This document shows, one piece after another, positions 42,701 to 53,741 of a stretch of DNA of 64,000 nucleotides. Under the pieces are notes generated by a model, which saw only the letters and a list, made by a program, of their open reading frames with translations, had not been told where the DNA came from and made no database searches. Each line of letters opens with the position of its first letter. Positions within the stretch are counted from its first letter, which is position 1. This DNA is from Eleusine coracana subsp. coracana. Taxonomy: Eukaryota > Streptophyta > Magnoliopsida > Poales > Poaceae. A program made the position numbers and the translations under genes. Location of the stretch: assembly GCA_032690845.1 (NCBI GenBank), contig CM064426.1, positions 42,978,776 to 43,042,775 of the forward strand. The letters run 5' to 3'.

Positions 42701-43654
42701 TAACCACTCGTGGTGCGGGTGGCACCACCACCGGAGCCCCTGATACTTTGGGCCAGGATGCTGGCTCTACTGCTATCCTGGGCTCCGGCGCTGAGCAGCC
42801 CCACGGCCCCGAGGCACCCTCGACAACCGCTCTGGAGACTCAGGTGTGAGTTCGCCCTTATCTAAGGACACAACACCCCCTACATTAGCTAGTGTTCCGA
42901 AGGGTAGGATTTTGTACAGCGGTCGTAAGCGTCTAGCACTCCGACGGCTTTCACCTTGTAACCTAGGTGTCTATTTTGAATTAAACCCTGTTTATTATCT
43001 ACCTAAATTGTCCGTTTTATTTTCCCTAAGATTTTCCTTGCTATTTATCTCTAGAACACGCCTGCCGAGGATGCAACCTCCATTCCACCGGGCGCCACGA
43101 TACTGGACATAGCTCCCGTGTCTATCAATGTGCCGAGGGTCGGGGAAGCCCCTGGCGACTACTTGATTCGTGGTGTGCAGTGGAGGCGTTGGAAGCATAA
43201 ACACACCGAAGGGGGTTTCGCAGACTTCTTGTCCTCCATTGATGACGACAACGAACGCATCAAAGCGGCATGCCAGCGCATGTCCCCGGAAGAGCTACTC
43301 CGACGGCGTGTAACTCACGATGCCCGGAGGGCAAGTGGTGGTATTGTGGACGAACCCCTTATCCTGTTGTCAGCGCCGAAGGCAGAGCCAATTAAAATTT
43401 CAAGCAGCAGCCCAAGCCCTTCTCATGGTGATTCCTCGTCTAGCAGCTCTTCGGGCCTGGACCTGGAAGCTCTTCGGCGAGCCGCGCAAACGCCCTTCGG
43501 CCGTTTGGAAATAATTGCTGACTTGGAACGACGCCGGCAAAGCATAGCGCAAGGCAACCATCGCATACAACTGTCGAGGGCTGCCCGTGATGACTTGGCC
43601 GAACAATATCACGAGCTATCGGATATGCTCGGCAAACTGAAACGGCTGCCCTAG
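39739..43654 (+). pseudogene. Antisense extra gene (aORF) of element E, four exons, broken
   Basis: Runs opposite to gag-pol. From the ATG at 39739 (MGPRPDLS) the frame contains VFERFFEAGLRFPCSRFVGDVLALYGLE and a WAFRMEG segment, resembling the 'putative gypsy-type transposon' domain (Pfam Transposase_28 type). It continues with VRDLVEEFYAAGIEPLRADW, a basic Ser/Thr/Pro-rich region and a long coiled coil (about 41895-42200). Introns: 41262-41345 (GT-AG, phase 1 kept), 41816-41876 (probable, phase 0), 42844-43054 (GTGTGAG to TTTATCTCTAG, U-rich, phase 0 kept). Exon 4 (43055-43654) ends at a TAG. Lesions: stops at 39763, 39982 and 42411; frameshifts near 40366, 40745 and 42650, the last in a C-run. 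Function unknown. The coiled coil suggests self-association. Confidence 0.75.
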
Positions 43655-44644
43655 ACAAATTTGCTTAGTACAAGGACCCCTGACTCCTTATCGTATTGGG
43701 CCCTTGGGTCGCAGTATGTTCAATGCCTTCAGGATTTTGTAAACCCTATGCCTTCGGGCAAATTCTGTCTATCTCTACCCTCGGGCTCGTGTGGCACTCA
43801 AAAATGATAAACTTCTTCATATTTTAAATTATTCCCAAGTGTGTTGAAATGGCAAATTATATACCAGATGCTATTCTACGTGCCAAGCTCCCAGTCAGGC
43901 CTTGGCAAGCTTTGAACCATAGTTGTTCGGCATCGGGCCCGCATCGCACCTGGCTTTCCGGGTTTACCCTTCCGGAGCATTGGACCGTAGTTGTCCGGCA
44001 TCGAACCGTAGTTGTTCGGTTGAGGGACGTAGTTGCCCATATGACACATGTTGCATCCTATCGGAGACCATTAGGCCATAGTTGCCATTATAAGGACAAA
44101 AATTACATTAAGACACATCACCATGCCTTACCATATGCCCGAGGCTTTTACATGATTGCCTTACTCAACTTACTTGGTGTACACCAAATGAAGGGCGCAT
44201 CCCCGAATGGCGGCTATGGACAACACAATACAAAAACATTGGGTCACAAGACAAGGGTCGCAACCCCTTGGCATTTAAACATTGCCCACTTTCTGCGTCG
44301 GTACTCCGAAGGCAGCAAGCTATCCTGACATATGCTTGTCCCTACCGAATAAGAGTGAGCTGGACGCAGCCTGATGGTCTCCGCAGGGATGCAGCCCCGA
44401 ACAACTTCGGAAGACGCAGCCTGAATTGCTCATCAGGACACAGTCCAGAACAACTTCTGAGGACGCAGCCCGAACGGCTCCTCAGGACACAGCCGAGGAC
44501 ACACTATCCAAGCTAAGTGCAACACCACAAGCACACACACTCGACTTCGGCTTTTGCTATAGCAAAACCGGTATGGTGACTATCGGAACGACCGATTGCA
44601 CCTTACACATAGAAACGCTTCAAAGCGTCAACATTGTAAGTGTG
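43655..44644. other. Spacer between antisense gene and integrase of element E, with minisatellite
   Basis: No conserved frame on either strand. About 43915-44040 holds repeated GTAGTTGTTCGG/GTAGTTGTCCGG words. A ~49-bp tandem repeat lies at about 44352-44500: ACAACTTC begins copies at 44401 and 44450, and a weaker copy precedes them. Convergent 3' ends of the sense pol and the antisense gene fall here. Confidence 0.65.
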
Positions 44645-45700
44645 CTACATTGGGGAGCCATCCAACTCTAGCAGATGATAGGCCCCTGGCCTGTTTGATC
44701 GGTCTATGATGAAGGGACCGAGCCACTTGCTACACAGTTTGCCGACGCTGATTGGGTTAGGGTTGCGCCGAAGGACTAAGTCACCAGGCACAAACTCCCT
44801 AGGGTGGACCTTGTGATTGTATGTTGTCTCAAAGGATGCAATGTACTTGTGCAAATTAGCCACTGCTTGCATGCACACTTCCTCTAGCATATCTTTTGCC
44901 ACATCGTCTTCATTGACATGAGGCCTGAGTGAGTGCAGTGACCCGGCGTGTATTTCCTCTGGCGTGACAGCGTAGGCACCATACAGCAACCGAAAAGGTG
45001 ACAAAACCCGTGGATCTCGTAGCAGTTGTTCTGATAGACCAAAAAACGTTCGGCAACACCTCAACCCATTTGCCCTTCGGCAGGCCAATCAGTGAACGAG
45101 AAATCCCGGAGAACAACGTGCCATTCATTCATTCCACAGCCCCATTGGCCCTCGGGTTAATGACAGAGACTTCACATTTCTTGACTCCCAAACTAAGGCA
45201 ATATTCCTTGAATTCAAGCCCCTCAAACTGTTTACCATTGTCCACAGTTAACTCCAGCGGGACCCCGAAGTGGCAGACCACATTTTTCCAAAAAAAAATT
45301 CTGATGTTAGCAGCTGTTATCTGAACCAGCGGTTCGGCTTCCACCCACTTAGAGAAATATTCTATGGCCACCACGGCAAATCGATAGCCCCCCGGAGCCG
45401 TAGGCAGCGGCCCTACAATGTCTCCACCGAGCAAGCGGCCAAATTGGAGGGATTGGCTGCAGGGCTATGGCTGGTAGGTGAGATTGACGGCCCATCCATT
45501 GACAACCAGGACAAATCCTTACCAGGTCTTTGGTGTCTCGAACTGCAGTAGGCCAATAGAACCCTTGGCGAAACACTTTGGCAACCAGTGCCCTCGAAGT
45601 CGGGTGCGACAAACACAACCCCTCATGGATTTCTCGTAACAAGTTCTGCCCCTCCGGCCGGCTGAGACAGCGAAGCAGAGGAGCACAGACACCCCTCTTC
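44645..45700 (-). pseudogene. Tat-type integrase of element E
   Basis: The zinc-binding domain shows EIHEGLCLSHPTSRALVAK and CPGCQ (about 45640-45490). The catalytic core lies at 45434-45129: GGDIVGPLPTAPGGYRFAVVAIEYFSKW with the first Asp, LTVDNGKQF with the second Asp, and INPRANGAVE with the Glu. So the D,D,E residues are all present. A TGA follows the Glu directly. The C-terminal part (45088-44645) carries LEEVCMQAVANLHKYI, FVPGDLVLRRNPNP and KLCSKWLGPFIIDR. At least one frameshift lies between zinc finger and core near 45450. It would insert the element's cDNA. It is inactive because of the breaks. Confidence 0.85.
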
Positions 45701-46800
45701 TATAAGATACCATCAATAATAGTGTACCCCCGACAGCGATGTAGTATCCTTTGCTGCTCCTCTTTGTCATCCGAAACATAGCGCCCTTCTAGACATGCCC
45801 GAATGGCAGCCCGCCAATCCTCGGCCGTGATGGCCAGCACCCTTCGGCCTTTCGCCTCCGACGCTGTTGCTGATTCACTCATAACCTCATGAAGCACATC
45901 ACCAGCGACCGGACGCTGTCCGACCGCGGCCTTAGCCAACGCATCTGCTTCTCCATTTTCAGTATGATGAATATTGCAAATATATCGAGCCACTCACCTT
46001 GCTGATATATCGAGCCATCTTCGGATCCCTAGCTTGATATCCTTTTGCTCACTGAGCTGACGCCAACTGAAAGTCACATAAATAACCAGCCTTCTAGCCT
46101 CAAGGGCTCGAGCCTGCCGAAGGCCCACAATATGACTTCGTATTCTGCAGCATTGTTTATTGTTTGAAAGGCCAACAGGGTAGAAAATCGCATGGTTTGC
46201 CCTTCGAGCGATGTGATAACTACAGCACACCCTGCTCTGGAGGCCCCCTAAGCCCCATCAGTGTGAACAGTCCAAACTGGGTCATCCAGAACATCCTGTG
46301 CCAACTCTTCGGCTTCGCCAAGAGGAGTCCATTCGGCCACAAACTCTGCCAACACTCCAGATTTGATGGCCTTGCGAGCAACAAAGGTGATGTTATACTG
46401 GGCCAACTCAGCAGCCCACTTCAGCAAAGCGCCAGAAGCCTTATTATTCGCCAGGATGTCTCGCGGCGGATATCTGGTAGGTATAGTGACAGGGTGATCA
46501 TCAAAATACTGTCATAACTTACGTGAGGCCATGACCATAGCATACAACATTTTGTCTACCACAGTGTTGTTACATCGTGATGCCGTCAATGTTTTCGACA
46601 CATAGTACACCGGCAACTGTTGAAAAGCATCACTGCCCCTCGGTGCCTCATAGACCAAGACTGCACTCACTGCCTTCGGCGCTGCAACAATGTATAACAG
46701 CAGTGTAGCCTTTGGTAGGGGTGGCTTGAGAGTGGTAAGTTCAACAAGATACTTTTTGAGTGCCTTGAATGCTAACTATTGCTCCTCACCCCATGTGAAC
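45700..46800 (-). pseudogene. Dual RNase H region of element E
   Basis: Two RNase H-like modules follow RT. The first has LLLYIVAAPKAVSAVLVYE (about 46720-46650), then VDKMLYAMVMASRKL with a stop after it. The second has DPVWTVHTDGA, a stop, and AAEYEVILWAF (about 46290-46130), ending with HHTENGEADALAKAA (45975-45930). The Tat lineage is known for a second, plant-type archaeal RNase H next to the degenerate original one; the order here fits. Stops and frameshifts are frequent. Confidence 0.75.
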
Positions 46801-47730
46801 GCCCGGGGACCGCGAAGTGCCTTAAAGAAAGTTTAACTCTTTTCGGCCAATCTAGAGATAAACCTGCTCAACGCTATAACACGGCCGGTGAATTTCTGCA
46901 ACTCCCGGATAGAGGCCGGAGGCTGCATATCCATGATTGCCTTGATTTTGACTGGGTTCGGGTTAATCCCTTCCTTCGACACCAGGTACCCCAGCAGCTT
47001 TCCTGAACGCACCCCGAACATGCACTTCGCCGGGTTTAATCGCATTCCTACCCTCTATAGGTTTGCGAATGTTTCTGCCAAGTCTGTCACATGGTCCCCC
47101 TATTCGACACTTTTGACAACAATATCATCAATATTCGCTGCCGCATTGCGGCCCATCTGTGTACCCAATATAGCTTTAGTAGTGCAAGAGAAGGTCGCCC
47201 CAGTATTCTTCAAACCGAAAGGCATTCGATTGTAGCAATAAGTCCCACCTGGTATCTGAAAAGCTGTCATAGGCTGCTCTTCTGTAGCCAACCAGACCTG
47301 ATGAAATCCCGAGTAACCATCTAGAAAACTCATCAGCACACAACCTGCCATTTCATCCACCAGCTGGTCTATACGTGCCAGCGGAAAATCATCCTTCGGG
47401 CAGTGCTTGTTCAAAGTTGTAAAATCAATACACATGCGCCACTGGCCATTTGGATTTTTAACTAGCACAGGATTTGCAAGCTAGGTGGTTCTGTCAATAG
47501 GCCAAATGACGTTTGAATCCAGCAATTTTTGCACTTCGGCTCTCATGGTGCTGGCCTTTTCCTCTGTCCAAACTTTGATTCGCTGCTTGACCGGACACAC
47601 CTTCGGATCAACATCCAACCGTTGCTCAGCAACTGATCTATCAATACCGAGAAGGTCTTTCGGCAACCACACGAAGACATCTGTATTGTTTCTCAAGAAT
47701 TGCATCAACTGCACTTCTACATCTTGTGAT
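46801..47730 (-). pseudogene. Reverse transcriptase of element E
   Basis: Upstream part 47714-47481: NTDVFVWLPKDLLGIDRSV and VWTEEKASTMRAEVQKLL. The core 47468-47100 has LVKNPNGQWRMCIDFTTLNKHCPKDDFPL, MSFLDGYSGFHQVWL, MPFGLKNTGATFSCTTKAI, and the catalytic block as NIDDIVVKS where YVDDIVVKS is usual. After a stop, 47045-46833 gives LNPAKCMFGVRSGKLLGYLVS and ELQKFTGRVIALSRFI. Stops at 47481, 47100 and near 47060 interrupt an otherwise constant frame order. Lineage call from the IDFTTLNKHCPKD and DDIVVKS blocks. Confidence 0.88.
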
Positions 47731-47739
47731 AACTCCTTG

Positions 47740-48570
47740 CCAACACTGTCTCATCTAGCTGATCGACACATAGCACAACCTCTTTGGTGCCTTCGACCAG
47801 TGTGACCTTCGATACCCATTTGGGTGCTACCGGTGGTTCCACCGCAAGATTTTTGGTCTAGCCCTCTTCAGCTATAACATGGATATGTTGTTGCCGCGGT
47901 GATGACCCAAACTCCTTCCTCCGGGCCTCAGCTTGATCCCCATACACTATGATGACACCCTCTGGTCCGGGCATTTTCATGCATAGGTAACCATGACGAT
48001 GTACAGCCAAAAATCTGTTGATAACCCTCTGGCCCAATAGGGCATTATAAGGATAGTTCATCTCTACCACATCAAACCGAATATCCTCCGTTCGGTGCCC
48101 CCTAGCCCAGAGAACAACACTTTGAGCACGATACTACCTACTGCATGAATGGGCTCTCCTCCAAACCCTTGCAACGGAACTGAGGAAGCCTATAGGTCAG
48201 ACCTGCTGTAGCACATCTTCTCAAAAGTACTCTAGAGAATAACATTGGCCAAACTCCCTCCATCAATCAAGACTTTCCGTACATCAAAGCCATTGATATT
48301 AACAGCCATCACAAAGGCATCATCATATGGAAAGATCATCGGCCTCAAATCAGCCACTGAAAATTAAATCGGTACGTCTATCTAGCGAGTAACCCCAACC
48401 AGAGGGTATGCAGCCACGTGGTTTACCTGCCGAACATGCTCTCGGCGCTGCCTCTTAGAGGGGAATTCATGACCCGATCCTCCAGTTATAGCAAAGATCA
48501 TGCCACGTGATGCTCCCAAATTCTTAATGTCTTGTACAGATTGCGCCCTTTCCGGACGGTCGTCCGGCTT
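47740..48570 (-). pseudogene. Protease region of element E
   Basis: The clearest block is 48070-47858: MVEMNYPYNALLGQRVINRFLAVHRHG, then YLCMKMPGPEGVIIVYGDQ. This matches the end of Tat proteases (usually ALLGRP) and the linker to RT. The catalytic Asp region further upstream, toward 48500, is disrupted and I cannot point to it with certainty. Confidence 0.6.
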
Positions 48571-49128
48571 CAGCTACGGTGGAGGTGGTAACTGCTCTGC
48601 CGAAGGGGATGGAAGCGCGAGCTGAGCCGGAGGGGGCGGAAGTGCAACTACCTGTGGTGGTGGGGCTGGATGGTGGTATTGCGGAAATGACGGTTGGTGA
48701 AAATACGGAGGAGGAGGGTAGAAGGCGGCAGCGTGTGTGTATTGAGTGTGCAGCACCGGCCTAGTTTGCTCTGTCTCTCACCGCACTCTTGCCTCGGATA
48801 GTGCTTTGATACCAGGACAATAATTGGAGCTGTGCGAGCACCCCGAGCCATGAAACGCACGGTAGAAGAGTTGGCCCGGCCGAGGCTGCCTTGGTCCCGG
48901 ACGTGGTGGAGGTGGTTGAGGACATCTGGGTGCTGATCTCGAGGTCCCTCCTAGCTGGACATTGAAAACCTCGCGCTGAGTGACGCCACGGCCTGCACTA
49001 CCTTTATTCGGGCGCCAACCTCCGGTGTTCAAACCCTGCCCTTGTCCCATCATCACTCGCGAGTGCGCCTTTCGACGCTCTTCCTCTTCATCCTCTTCCA
49101 CCCGTACCTGCCCTTCCAAGATGCTCAA
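48571..49128 (-). pseudogene. Gag tail/nucleocapsid region of element E
   Basis: A frameshifted continuation of gag. Contains a Pro-rich linker and FHGSGCSHSSNYCPGIKAL (about 48850-48795), which looks like a decayed Tat-type zinc-binding FHG...H...C motif. Then Pro/His/Gln-rich low-complexity sequence follows (48756-48574). Assignment rests on position and the FHG motif. Confidence 0.5.
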
Positions 49129-49143
49129 CAGTTGATCTTGGGT

Positions 49144-50205
49144 CTAAGGTTGCTTCACCCAAATAGCACTCCTGGCCGCTCCCATCCGGAGCCCCTTGAT
49201 GACAGACTCGATCACCGTGGCCTCATGAATGTCAGACACTTGGCACTTCAAATGTATGAACCTCCAGGTATAGTTGGCCAGTGTTTCGCCTTCCCTATGC
49301 ACACACGCAGCCAAGTCCCGGACTCCCACTGGCCCGGCATGATTTCCCTTGAAATGCATCGAGACTCCCTCCTTGAGTTGTGCCCACGACCGAATGCTCC
49401 CCGGGGCTAGCTTGGCATACCAAGTGCCTGCTATTCCTTCCAATGCTAACGGAAAAGCCTTGGCCTTTACTACATCGTTCCCTCCGGCTGACTCCACTGC
49501 CATTTCATACCTCATGAAAAACTCTTTAGCATCAGAAGTCCCTGCAAACGTTGGAAGCTTGACTAAAGCCAACCTCGCAGGCCACTGCACCACCTGTAAT
49601 TCGGTTGCCAGAGGAGAGTTAGGATCCGATGGCTGCACCGAGTGAAGGCTTCCAGTTGAATGTGCCCTTGCCCCATCTTCGCGAAATTCCTCATACATTG
49701 GAGCTCGCTCTTTGGGGATCCCACCTTTCCGAAGGATCTCCAACTATCTGCATAGCTGCTCCTGCCACCTCTTGGCCGCTTCAATTCTCTGGTTGTAGCC
49801 AGCCTCTTGCTGCGCTAGATTTTGCAGAGCCTGTGTCCGCAGTATCTGTTCTACGGCTACCCTTCTCTGCCTCTCAACTTCCTATTCCATTAGCCTCACA
49901 TTCTCCTCCTCCCGTAGTGTGTCTTCTTGCTACTTTCTGACACGCTCCTCTGCCATCCGACTCGCACACTCTGCTTCCTGTTGAGTGAGCGGCCCTTCTG
50001 CAATCTCTTCCTTAGCCTCAGCTTCTTACCCACCTTCGTTGACCTCATCAGACGCCTCTTCGACAAGCCCCTCGACCTTTTGCCGAAACGGGCGTGCCCC
50101 GGCCATCGCCGACGTTTCTGGATGAGCAACTTCCCCTGCCGCTCTGCTTCGGGTTGTTGCCGGCTGCGATAGACCCGAAGCGGGTGGCCTCTTGCCTCCT
50201 GCCAT
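49144..50205 (-). pseudogene. gag: Gag of element E
   Basis: Starts at the ATG complementary to 50203-50205 (MAGGKRPPASGLSQPATTRS). An N-terminal Glu/Arg/Gln-rich, probably coiled-coil part has in-frame stops near 50027, 49936 and 49744. The core 49743-49144 is the retrotransposon-gag domain: LPTFAGTSDAKEFFMRYEMAV, LEGIAGTWYAKLAPGSIRSW, GVRDLAACVHREGETLANYTWRF, VIESVIKGLRMGA. It would form the capsid. The single frame is kept from the ATG to 49144. Confidence 0.82.
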
Positions 50206-50228
50206 ACCTATGTGCTTAGATGTTCAGC

Positions 50229-50246
50229 TCCCCACGGATGGCGCCA
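50229..50246 (-). promoter_or_regulatory. Primer-binding site of element E
   Basis: On the minus strand TGGCGCCATCCGTGGGGA lies two bases inside the 5' LTR. TGGCGCC-type sites are usual in Tat elements. I do not assign the tRNA with confidence. Confidence 0.65.
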
Positions 50247-50248
50247 GC

Positions 50249-50795
50249 TGTTGTGGTTACAAGTCTAGAACCAACTTGTCGTGGGCGAGCCGAAGGCTGG
50301 TAAGACCGAAGGCCCCTCGGTCAAGCTGACATGGGAGTGAACAAGACTGAACAATAATGCTACACCTAAGGGCTTGGAATGGCTCCCCTCGGCTAACGAA
50401 CTTTGTATTATCTAGTCAGAATAGTACATGAAGGTTCTGGTGGCAGAAAGAGATGTCTCATCCCGGTCAGGGCTGCAGGTGAGCATTTATAGATCCATGC
50501 TCACCTGCCCTCCAGTTGTGTTTACAGATTTGCCCCGAGCCTTACATTACACATCTTACTGCTTGACCTAAGGCTATTCTAGTACTTCAATCTTCATCCG
50601 GTACTTGTCCCCGACTGTCATTCTCTGATGCCTGCGCCTCGGGCCCGCCACGCTGTACGGCCTTCAGCCGTACCGGCCTTCGGCCACCTCCCGGGCCAAA
50701 GGTCTTCTGGGCCGTCAGCACAGCTGGACCTTGTTTGTTGTTGTTGGGCTGTCTTTTGGCCTTGGGGATACTAAGGGGTGGGCTTTCCACCAACA
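50249..50795 (-). repeat. 5' LTR of element E (right copy, 547 bp)
   Basis: TGTTGTGGTTACAAGTCT to GGCTTTCCACCAACA, followed by ACCAT. Same hairpin-rich segment as the left copy, with substitutions such as GGCCTTCAGCC. Confidence 0.92.
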
Positions 50796-50800
50796 ACCAT

Positions 50801-52543
50801 CATCATGTAGTGCCTTGTGATCCCCATCTATGCCATGCTCATGGTTAGAGTAGACATACACCAAGTTTTCGATGAATGAAAACCATACTCTTTTAATTAG
50901 AAGTTTGTTCCCTTCAATTAAGTGGTTGCCATGTCATACATATGTGTGCATATACATTCATGCATGAGTATCAGTTTCATTAACTTTATTTGTTGAGTAA
51001 GTGCCATGAATCATCATGCCATTCATCTCATCTTTAGTAAAGGAACTCCATGAACCCTTGTGTATTCCTTCGTATTTATGCATGTTCATTTCATATAGGG
51101 ACCGAGACCGAGGAGATCACACCAGAACAGCCGGGATCTGAAGTGAACTTTGGTGAAGACACTAACTACGATCACTCCCAAGACAAGCCCCGGTGCATAC
51201 CTAATTAATTTTTGAGTCCTTTTTACTTTATCATAAGATAGAAATATGGTATTGTGCATTACATCTAGGACTTGGATGGAACCCACTTGCACACCCCAGC
51301 AAATGACCTCTAATTAGTTTATGATAGTAAGCTTTTTCCGTTAGCGAATGCTATGCTTAAGCTAGTGGAGTCAATGGTAGGTTATGGATTCAACTATGGT
51401 CCACCTGATTAATGAACTTGATAAAATGGAGCACCTATCGTTGCAACTCCGCGGACAAGTATTGAACAGTACCAAGTACATACCTTTATATGGGAATTGG
51501 TAAACCTAGTAACCTGGGCGTCGTATAGTTGGATGGCCATACTCATCAATCCAGAGGTGATGTGAACAGCATGGTGATTGCACGGGTTTGAGGACCGCTG
51601 GGTTAAGCCTCGGATACGAAGTACTATATCGCGAGGAGGACGTGTACTCGGGATCGATGGCCCCAGATCAACTTTATTGCAATCTTGTGAACAGTGGCCA
51701 TACGTGTTCTTAAGTGATGCGTATGTCGTGTATTTGGGTTTTCTCCAACAGGATGTAAATCAATTCGAATTGTCGTCCCTCGTGATTATGAGTACCTCTT
51801 GTTCGGGCAGCGGCAATGATATGTTATGTAGTAAATTTGTGGTTATGTTTCTGAAATTTAGTTATGTTATGGTTACATATTGCTATGATGTATTGCTCTT
51901 TACTTATGTTCAAGTCTTAGCAACTAGCTAGACTTACCATAGCTGTTTTCTGCAATAAGCAAAGTAAAATCTTGATTAAGGAAATTAAAGTGCAGCATAG
52001 AACTAATAGGAGCTTTTTATGCAATTATCAAATAAACTCGGTCAGCCCCCTGCATACTAGGAGTCGGTTTTAGTAAACCTTTTGATGGGTAAGTCTTGCG
52101 GAGTATATTAGATACTCAGGCTTTGCGATTATGTTGTTTTTCAGGTTTTCCTCAAGCTACTTATTATGATTGTTGTAATAAGGTGGTTTGGGAAGGCGAG
52201 GAGCCTCAGAATTGGACCATTGAATGGGTCCCTAGCTCTCCTAACCGTGATGAGTGAGCCATCGCCATAGGGCTGGCATGGTTCACGTAGGTGATCGACG
52301 TCGTGTTTTGATGCTTTATCGCTTCCTCACATTTATGTAATATAAACCAAGGACATATGTATTGCATTGTAATCTGAACTTGCTTCCGCTAAAACTCTCA
52401 AACTTGTAATATTATGCATTCAGTAATGTAACTTTGTAAATGATGAATGTTCATGTGTGAATGATGTTTATGGTTACTTTGTTAATCATCTCCTGAGACG
52501 ATCCTGTACGACACACTCTATTTTTCAGAGTAGGGTTGTCACA
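50801..52543 (+). repeat. 5' LTR of element D, second part
   Basis: Resumes after element E's target duplication and ends GTAGGGTTGTCACA just before the PBS. Shares blocks with F1: GACAAGCCCCGGTGCATAC near 51182 and GGAACCCACTTGCACACCCC near 51278. No gene is seen. Confidence 0.85.
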
Positions 52544-52545
52544 AC

Positions 52546-52557
52546 TGGTATCAGAGC
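52546..52557 (+). promoter_or_regulatory. Primer-binding site of element D (initiator tRNA-Met)
   Basis: TGGTATCAGAGC begins two bases after the LTR end at 52543. Exact 12-base Met-type PBS. Confidence 0.92.
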
Positions 52558-53741
52558 CGTCTCAGGATAAGCTACACACAAATGAACATTTAAAAATGTA
52601 CACAAGCCGTTTTTATGCCTTACAGTGAGGTACGAACTAGTAGTGCCCATATAAGAGTCTTGTAGTAAGTGGCAAAGCTAACCCTGGGTTATGTTTGTTT
52701 AAATTAATTGCAACTACAGATTCTTCAACGAAGGTATGTCATTGTGCGCGGATTGGTTGCACTGTAAATACCGAAAGCCTTCCAGATGGGCAAATACCTG
52801 GGCTTTGATTGATGCGCGGACCGAATGCGTTTAAACATCGGCTGCCTTCCGGGTGGGCAAATACCTGGGCATAAACTATCATTGTTATTTTGGCTTGTTT
52901 CTTTTAAATTTGATGTATTGTTTCTAAAATGGATCTCTTGCAGGTACACTAACCCCGTGTAGATCGTTAGACAAATGTGTGAGAGGTGTGTGTGCTACCG
53001 AAAGGATCGAGCTATATAATCGGTCAAGTTTTTCTTTTTGTGACGATGTAGGAAACCGTCATATTGAGCATTGGCATTCATGCATACCATATGCATTCAA
53101 CCTTACCAAATCATGTAAAAAGGTCACTAATATTGCAAACATGTGAAATGACCAAGCTTTGGGCAAATTTGAATCCCTATGGCACCTAAACCAAAAACTT
53201 GAACTCAACCGCTAAGAAACCAATCTTGCCAGAAAAGTCAGTTTCACTAAATCTAGCATAACTTCCTCAATTTTAATTCAATGAAGGTGAATAAGTACTT
53301 GTCGGAAAGCTGAGGTTTTTCTCTACAAGTTTGGTTTAGGAAGTTTGTCCTAGAAAAAATCTGGAACTGGGTTGAATTTGCAAAAACAGTAACCTTTTCT
53401 GGAAGTTCAGAAATTGCTTCATTTTTGTCCCCTGTCTTTGGATGATCATAACTCCCAGAGACTTTATTGGATGGATATGTGTGTGTATGCGTTGGAAAGG
53501 TGATGATATTATCCACAACATTTGTAAAATACAAAAATTCCGATTTTGTCCAGAAGCTTGGTGTTTTTGCTCATCTCTGCGGGTTAATCCGTCAACCACA
53601 GGAATTGTCGTTGCCGGTCGTTAAATTGATCGTGAACCCCGTGTCTTTTCTTTTACCAATCATTCCTTATGCTACTTTGATCATGTACGCTTAGTGGAAT
53701 ATTAAGTTTTAACTCACCCTTGCAAAACTTTATTCTGCCAG
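52558..53741 (+). other. Leader of element D
   Basis: Non-coding. The only structure I see is a degenerate 68-bp direct repeat: GCGCGGA begins copies at 52746 and 52814, and both end with GGGCAAATACCTGGGC (52788-52803 and 52855-52870). The remaining ~870 bp shows nothing distinctive. Confidence 0.6.

Larger units (their letters stand above)
38554..50795 (-). mobile_element. Element E: complete Tat-lineage Ty3/gypsy retrotransposon nested in element D's LTR
   Basis: Has two LTRs of 546 and 547 bp (38554-39099 and 50249-50795) and perfect ACCAT target duplications (38549-38553 and 50796-50800). Minus-strand order: PBS, gag, protease, RT, two RNase H domains, integrase, spacer, then an antisense (plus-strand) multi-exon gene, polypurine tract and 3' LTR. 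A dual RNase H and an antisense extra ORF between integrase and the 3' LTR are hallmarks of the Tat lineage (RIRE2, Grande, Cinful and relatives). The LTRs differ at roughly 8% of sites by my rough count, and gag-pol carries many stops and frameshifts. Confidence 0.9.

Noticed and set aside
43849..44671. Plus-strand frames of 159 and ~80 codons downstream of the antisense gene
   Set aside because: Partly made of the 49-bp minisatellite and short repeats; no domain and no link by a plausible intron.
52546..52557. tRNA-Met-like sequences (also 35514-35526)
   Set aside because: Only the 12-13 bases complementary to a tRNA 3' end, next to LTRs: primer-binding sites, not tRNA genes.
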